NCBI GenBank assembly: GCA_011523245.1
Contig: WTHG01000419.1
Location: 1 to 8,034 of the forward strand
DNA length: 8,034 nucleotides
Source: Verrucomicrobiales bacterium
Lineage (GTDB): Bacteria; Verrucomicrobiota; Verrucomicrobiia; Limisphaerales; UBA1100
Direction of reading: 5' to 3'
The first letter of the stretch is position 1. Each line of letters begins with the position of its first letter. Under the pieces are notes generated by a model. It did not search any database, was not told the DNA's origin, and saw only the letters and a list, made by a program, of their open reading frames with translations. A program made the translations under genes and the position numbers. Below are positions 5,074 through 8,034 of this stretch, piece by piece.

Positions 5074-7932
5074 CTATTCCACCACCAACGTGCCCCACAT
5101 GGTAAGGCCGTGGCCGGGGTAGGTGCAGATGTATTCATATTTGCCGGGCGTGGTTGGGGCCTTGAAGTAGAGTTTGTAGGTATTGCCGGTTAGTACGAGC
5201 GGCGTGGCGGCCAGCACCTTATCGCTATCGGGCACGAAGCTGTTGGCCATGCCGGCCGCGCCCATGGTGGCAGCAGCTGTAACGATCTCAATCCGGGATC
5301 CCGGCTTCACCAGCACGAGGTTGTGCATCATGGGCATGGGATCGTTGTTGGTGAAAGCGAGTTCCACGCCGGAGCCGGCTTTCACCTTGAGTTCAGCCTT
5401 ATCGAATTTCATTTGCGGGGCCACGCCGACGGCGAGGCGGGTCTCGATCTCAAAGTCCGGCCCTTCCTTGAGAGGTTCGCTTTGGATTTTGGCGACCTCG
5501 GGTAGGAGCGCCTCGGGCACGTTGGCGATAGCTTCACTGCGGAAGTTTTTGAGGAAGCCTGCAAAACTGTTGCCGCCTTTGAAGCTTTCGGCTTTGCGGT
5601 ACCAACGGAAGTATTCGAGCCACTGTTCGTTGGTCCAATGCTGCTTCAGATTGCGCAGTTCCTTGGCGTAATGGATCTGATCACGCTGCGGGGAGCTGGC
5701 GGCGGTAGCGGCAAAGGCGCGGGCGTAGCCGGCATTGCGCGCGAGCAGTTCGGGGCTCCAGTTGTGCTTGGATTGATCGCTGCTTTGCGACATGAGGGCG
5801 AGGGTTTTGGAGGCCGCATTGGGCGATTCCAGATACACGAGCAGCGTGCAGAGCTCATAGTTCAAGGCGGGGACCGGGGCGGGATATATGGCGTCGAGTT
5901 TCTTCTCCACAGTCGCGGCGACTTTGGGGTCCGGCTGGCCCATGCGAATGAAGGCGAGCTGATAGACGCGTAGCAATTCGGCTTTCTGGCCGAGATCCAG
6001 CTTTGCCCAATCCAGGCGGTTTAGGGCGGTGATGAGCTTGCTTTGCAGGGCCTTATCGCCATGGCGCGCGAGGGCGCACAGGGCGGTGAGGGAGGCTTGA
6101 GGATCTTTCTCGGCGAGCGCTTCGTCCTGCCACTCGGTGACAGGTTGATGCTCCACCGCCACGCGGGCGGCCCAGCGGATGTGGCGATCGGCATGGCCGA
6201 GATATTTCCAGGCCTTAACGACTGCCCCGGCCTGACGTTTGTGGAGAGATTCCAATTCCTGCCGTACTTGGCGAGTGTCGGCATGGGGGGACTGAGTCTT
6301 CACGGGGTCGGTGCTATCCTTGCCGGTGTAGGTGACGCGGTAGAGCGCGCTTTGGCCGCCGCGACCGCCCACAGTGAAATACATCGCGCCATCCTTCGGG
6401 TTGATCGCGGCATCGGTCATGCGCAGCTTTGAGCTGGCGACAAATTCCTCACGAGTGGCGGTGTACGAGGCGCCTTCAGCCGTTACGTGCATGGCGGACA
6501 TCGTGCCATAGGTCCAGTCGAGACAGTAGATGGCTTTTTGATATTTGGCGGGAAATTTCGCGCCGAGACCGGAGACCACACCCACGGGTGAGCCCGGGCC
6601 GATGCCATAGGCGCCGGGTAGGCAATCCGGATACCATTGCGGCCATTTGCCGGTGCCGGTGCGCCACCCGAAATCGGCGCCGCTGGTGACGTGGTAAAAA
6701 CGGGTGGGCCGATACCACGGCGTGCCGGCGTCCCATTCCATGTCCGAGTCATAGGCGAAGAGTTCGCCGTCGAGATTGAAGGCGAGGTCGTAAGTGTTAC
6801 GGAAACCCATGGCGACGGTCTCCCAGTTCTTACCGTTCTTATCGAAACGAGCGATCCAGCCGCCGGGAGCTCGAATGTTGCGGGCGTGGCCTCGGGCATC
6901 GGGCAGACGCTTGAGCAGATGATCCTCACTCCAATTGGTGGGAGCTAGCGAATGGGCAAACTTGTCCTGAGGCAGGGGCGTCATATTGCCGGCCACCATG
7001 TAAATGTGCTGGCCATCCGGACTGAGCACCAGACCGTGTGGGCCGTGCTCGCCGCCGGCTCGCAGGGGCATGATGTGTTCGTCTTTATCAAACTGATCAT
7101 CACCATTGGTATCGGTGAGACGATGGACGCCGGAAGCACCGCCACCATTGATGTTCACCCAGAGCGCGCCGTGGGCGTAGAGTAGACCCTGTGCACTGGA
7201 GATTCCGATGTTGAGCTTCTCCACCTTGATCTCCTCGCCGCGCGGGTCAATCCGGTACAAGCCTTTATTGCCCTGATCACTGGCAATCAGGCGGCCTTTG
7301 TCATCGGCGCAAATGGCCACCCACGATCCCTGCTCGCCTTTGGGCACGGTGTAGAGCAGATCAGCCTTGAAACCTTCGGCTACCTTGATCGCGCCGCCAT
7401 CGCCGGGGGCATCGCTGCCGCGCGCCGCGCCGGTAAATACGTTGCCCCACGGGCCGTCGCCCATCTTGCCGGTGGCGATAGTCTTGCCCCAGTCGGATCC
7501 TTTGCCTGCTTTCCATTGGCCGAAAAAGGTGCGGGTTGCTTCCCAGGAGGTGTCGGTGACGAGCGTAGTTTTTTTGCCTTCCACGGTCACTTCCAGCTGA
7601 GCCACAAAACCAGCGATACCACCTTGATTGCGGCCTTCGACTGCGATGATGTTGTTACCTGACGTTAGCAGCTTGGTAATGTCTTTGGCGTATTTATTAT
7701 TCCACTCATTGCCGGCGAGGGCGGGTTTGCCATTGATATGCGCGGAGAAGCCGTTGTCGCAGGTGGCGATCAGCTGAGCCTTTTGGATTTTGCCGTCGGG
7801 CAGGACAAAAGCTTTACGGAAGTAGACGGTTTCGTTTTTCTCGGATCGATCAGGCCAGATCCATTGCGGGGTTTGCGCAGAAGCCAACATCGGCGACAGC
7901 ACTAGAAGAAAAAGTAAAATGCGTTTCATCAT
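5074..7932 (-). CDS. Exported sugar-dehydrogenase-like protein with C-terminal azurin domain
   Basis: The protein has 952 residues from the first of two adjacent ATGs (7932 and 7929). A TTG at 7950 would add six residues before the signal peptide and is less likely. Numbering here uses 7932. The parts in order are as follows. A signal peptide MMKRILLFLLVLSPMLASA is cleaved near residue 19. A beta-sandwich resembling rhamnosidase or galactose-binding N-domains spans about 22-135 (QWIWPDRSE, YFRKAF, AHINGKP). A six-bladed-type propeller covers about 184-535 and is related to soluble PQQ glucose/sorbosone dehydrogenases and to the PVC 'membrane-bound dehydrogenase' family. It carries an EF-hand-like calcium loop DTNGDDQFDKDE (274-285), EHGPHGLVLSPDG with H296, and GFRNTYDLAF with R378. 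An alpha-helical HEAT-like stretch runs over about 555-820. An azurin/plastocyanin-like domain covers about 832-952, with ligands H870, C936, H941 and M945. No CxxCH heme motif is present. The protein probably oxidises a carbohydrate outside the cytoplasm. The substrate and the PQQ cofactor are inferred, not shown. Confidence 0.85.
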   Translation of the reverse strand: MMKRILLFLLVLSPMLASAQTPQWIWPDRSEKNETVYFRKAFVLPDGKIQKAQLIATCDNGFSAHINGKPALAGNEWNNKYAKDITKLLTSGNNIIAVEGRNQGGIAGFVAQLEVTVEGKKTTLVTDTSWEATRTFFGQWKAGKGSDWGKTIATGKMGDGPWGNVFTGAARGSDAPGDGGAIKVAEGFKADLLYTVPKGEQGSWVAICADDKGRLIASDQGNKGLYRIDPRGEEIKVEKLNIGISSAQGLLYAHGALWVNINGGGASGVHRLTDTNGDDQFDKDEHIMPLRAGGEHGPHGLVLSPDGQHIYMVAGNMTPLPQDKFAHSLAPTNWSEDHLLKRLPDARGHARNIRAPGGWIARFDKNGKNWETVAMGFRNTYDLAFNLDGELFAYDSDMEWDAGTPWYRPTRFYHVTSGADFGWRTGTGKWPQWYPDCLPGAYGIGPGSPVGVVSGLGAKFPAKYQKAIYCLDWTYGTMSAMHVTAEGASYTATREEFVASSKLRMTDAAINPKDGAMYFTVGGRGGQSALYRVTYTGKDSTDPVKTQSPHADTRQVRQELESLHKRQAGAVVKAWKYLGHADRHIRWAARVAVEHQPVTEWQDEALAEKDPQASLTALCALARHGDKALQSKLITALNRLDWAKLDLGQKAELLRVYQLAFIRMGQPDPKVAATVEKKLDAIYPAPVPALNYELCTLLVYLESPNAASKTLALMSQSSDQSKHNWSPELLARNAGYARAFAATAASSPQRDQIHYAKELRNLKQHWTNEQWLEYFRWYRKAESFKGGNSFAGFLKNFRSEAIANVPEALLPEVAKIQSEPLKEGPDFEIETRLAVGVAPQMKFDKAELKVKAGSGVELAFTNNDPMPMMHNLVLVKPGSRIEIVTAAATMGAAGMANSFVPDSDKVLAATPLVLTGNTYKLYFKAPTTPGKYEYICTYPGHGLTMWGTLVVE
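5077..5439 (-). other. Azurin-like type 1 copper domain within the large redox protein
   Basis: The last 121 residues form a cupredoxin. The C-terminal motif CTYPGHGLTM has the azurin spacing Cys-x4-His-x3-Met, and the upstream His lies in NNDPMPMMHNLVL. These give a complete type 1 (blue copper) ligand set: H870 (codon 5323-5325), C936 (5125-5127), H941 (5110-5112) and M945 (5098-5100). By family knowledge such a domain carries a single electron at a time. The domain ends at the stop codon with no tail. Confidence 0.88.
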
Positions 7933-7990
7933 CAAATAGTGAAGAGGCAAACTGCTCTACCGGTTGAAATCGAGCAAGGCTTTTTGACAT
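7850..7990 (-). CDS. Possible 46-codon leader ORF overlapping the redox gene start
   Basis: An ATG at 7990 is preceded on the minus strand by AGGGGG (7997-8002) with a 6-nt spacer, a better ribosome binding site than that of the large gene downstream. The ORF runs 46 codons (start MSKSLARFQPVEQF, end ANPAMDLA) to a TGA at 7850. It overlaps the first 83 nt of the large gene in another frame. The peptide matches nothing I recognise, and its second half simply reads the signal-peptide region out of frame. It may be a translated leader that affects ribosome loading on the main start, or chance. Confidence that it is a real gene is low. Confidence 0.15.
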   Translation of the reverse strand: MSKSLARFQPVEQFASSLFDDETHFTFSSSAVADVGFCANPAMDLA

Positions 7991-8011
7991 TGGAATCCCC
8001 CTGAATTTCAT
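7984..8011 (+). promoter_or_regulatory. Possible rightward sigma-70 promoter at the window edge
   Basis: A perfect TTGACA (7984-7989) is followed after 16 nt by TTTCAT (8006-8011), which matches TATAAT at 4 of 6 positions. It points rightward, out of the window, so it would serve a divergent gene that cannot be seen. I found no equally good promoter for the leftward operon in 7933-8034. The evidence is the motif match alone. Confidence 0.22.
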
Positions 8012-8034
8012 GCAGGGTGCGCCGCGAGCGACCG

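Noticed and set aside
6483..6929. Minus-strand 148-codon frame inside the large redox gene
   Set aside because: It is an alternative frame of the propeller region. The propeller frame is unbroken and carries the family motifs, so no frameshift is needed.
7933..7950. TTG at 7950 as the start of the large redox gene
   Set aside because: It adds only six residues before a tandem ATG that begins a typical signal peptide, so an ATG start is simpler.

Overview
The window reads as chromosomal DNA of a GC-rich Gram-negative bacterium. The gene mix points to the Verrucomicrobiota/Planctomycetota (PVC) group: an exported 'NWPAWRGP' PQQ-like propeller, an exported ThuA-domain protein, and a very long exported sugar-dehydrogenase-like protein carrying an azurin domain. 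The phylum call is inference from these families and was not tested by any search. Coding density is high. There is no tRNA, rRNA, CRISPR array, insertion sequence or obvious mobile DNA, and no stretch over about 120 bp lacks a gene.

Layout, left to right. (1) Positions 1-1597, minus strand: the first 532 codons of a typA/bipA translational GTPase, cut by the left edge. (2) Positions 1598-1716: a 119-bp divergent intergenic region with a strong Shine-Dalgarno for typA. (3) Positions 1717-2961, plus strand: a 414-residue exported PQQ-like beta-propeller protein. (4) Positions 2962-3010: a short convergent gap without a convincing terminator. (5) Positions 3011-7932, minus strand: a tight three-gene unit. 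In order of transcription it encodes a 952-residue exported multidomain protein (galactose-binding-like N-domain, sGDH-type propeller, helical solenoid, azurin domain), a 426-residue cytoplasmic class I phosphomannose-isomerase-like cupin (GTG start, 30 bp downstream), and a 249-residue exported ThuA-like protein (2 bp downstream). (6) Positions 7933-8034: the upstream region of that unit, holding a short out-of-frame ORF with a good ribosome binding site and a possible divergent promoter.

Working idea (inference): the three-gene unit is a carbohydrate-processing module. The large protein would oxidise a sugar or sugar-like compound outside the cytoplasm and pass electrons to its own fused blue-copper domain. 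The cupin would isomerise or bind a related (phospho)sugar inside the cell. The ThuA protein would act on a carbohydrate in the periplasm. typA and the single propeller gene look like unrelated neighbours.
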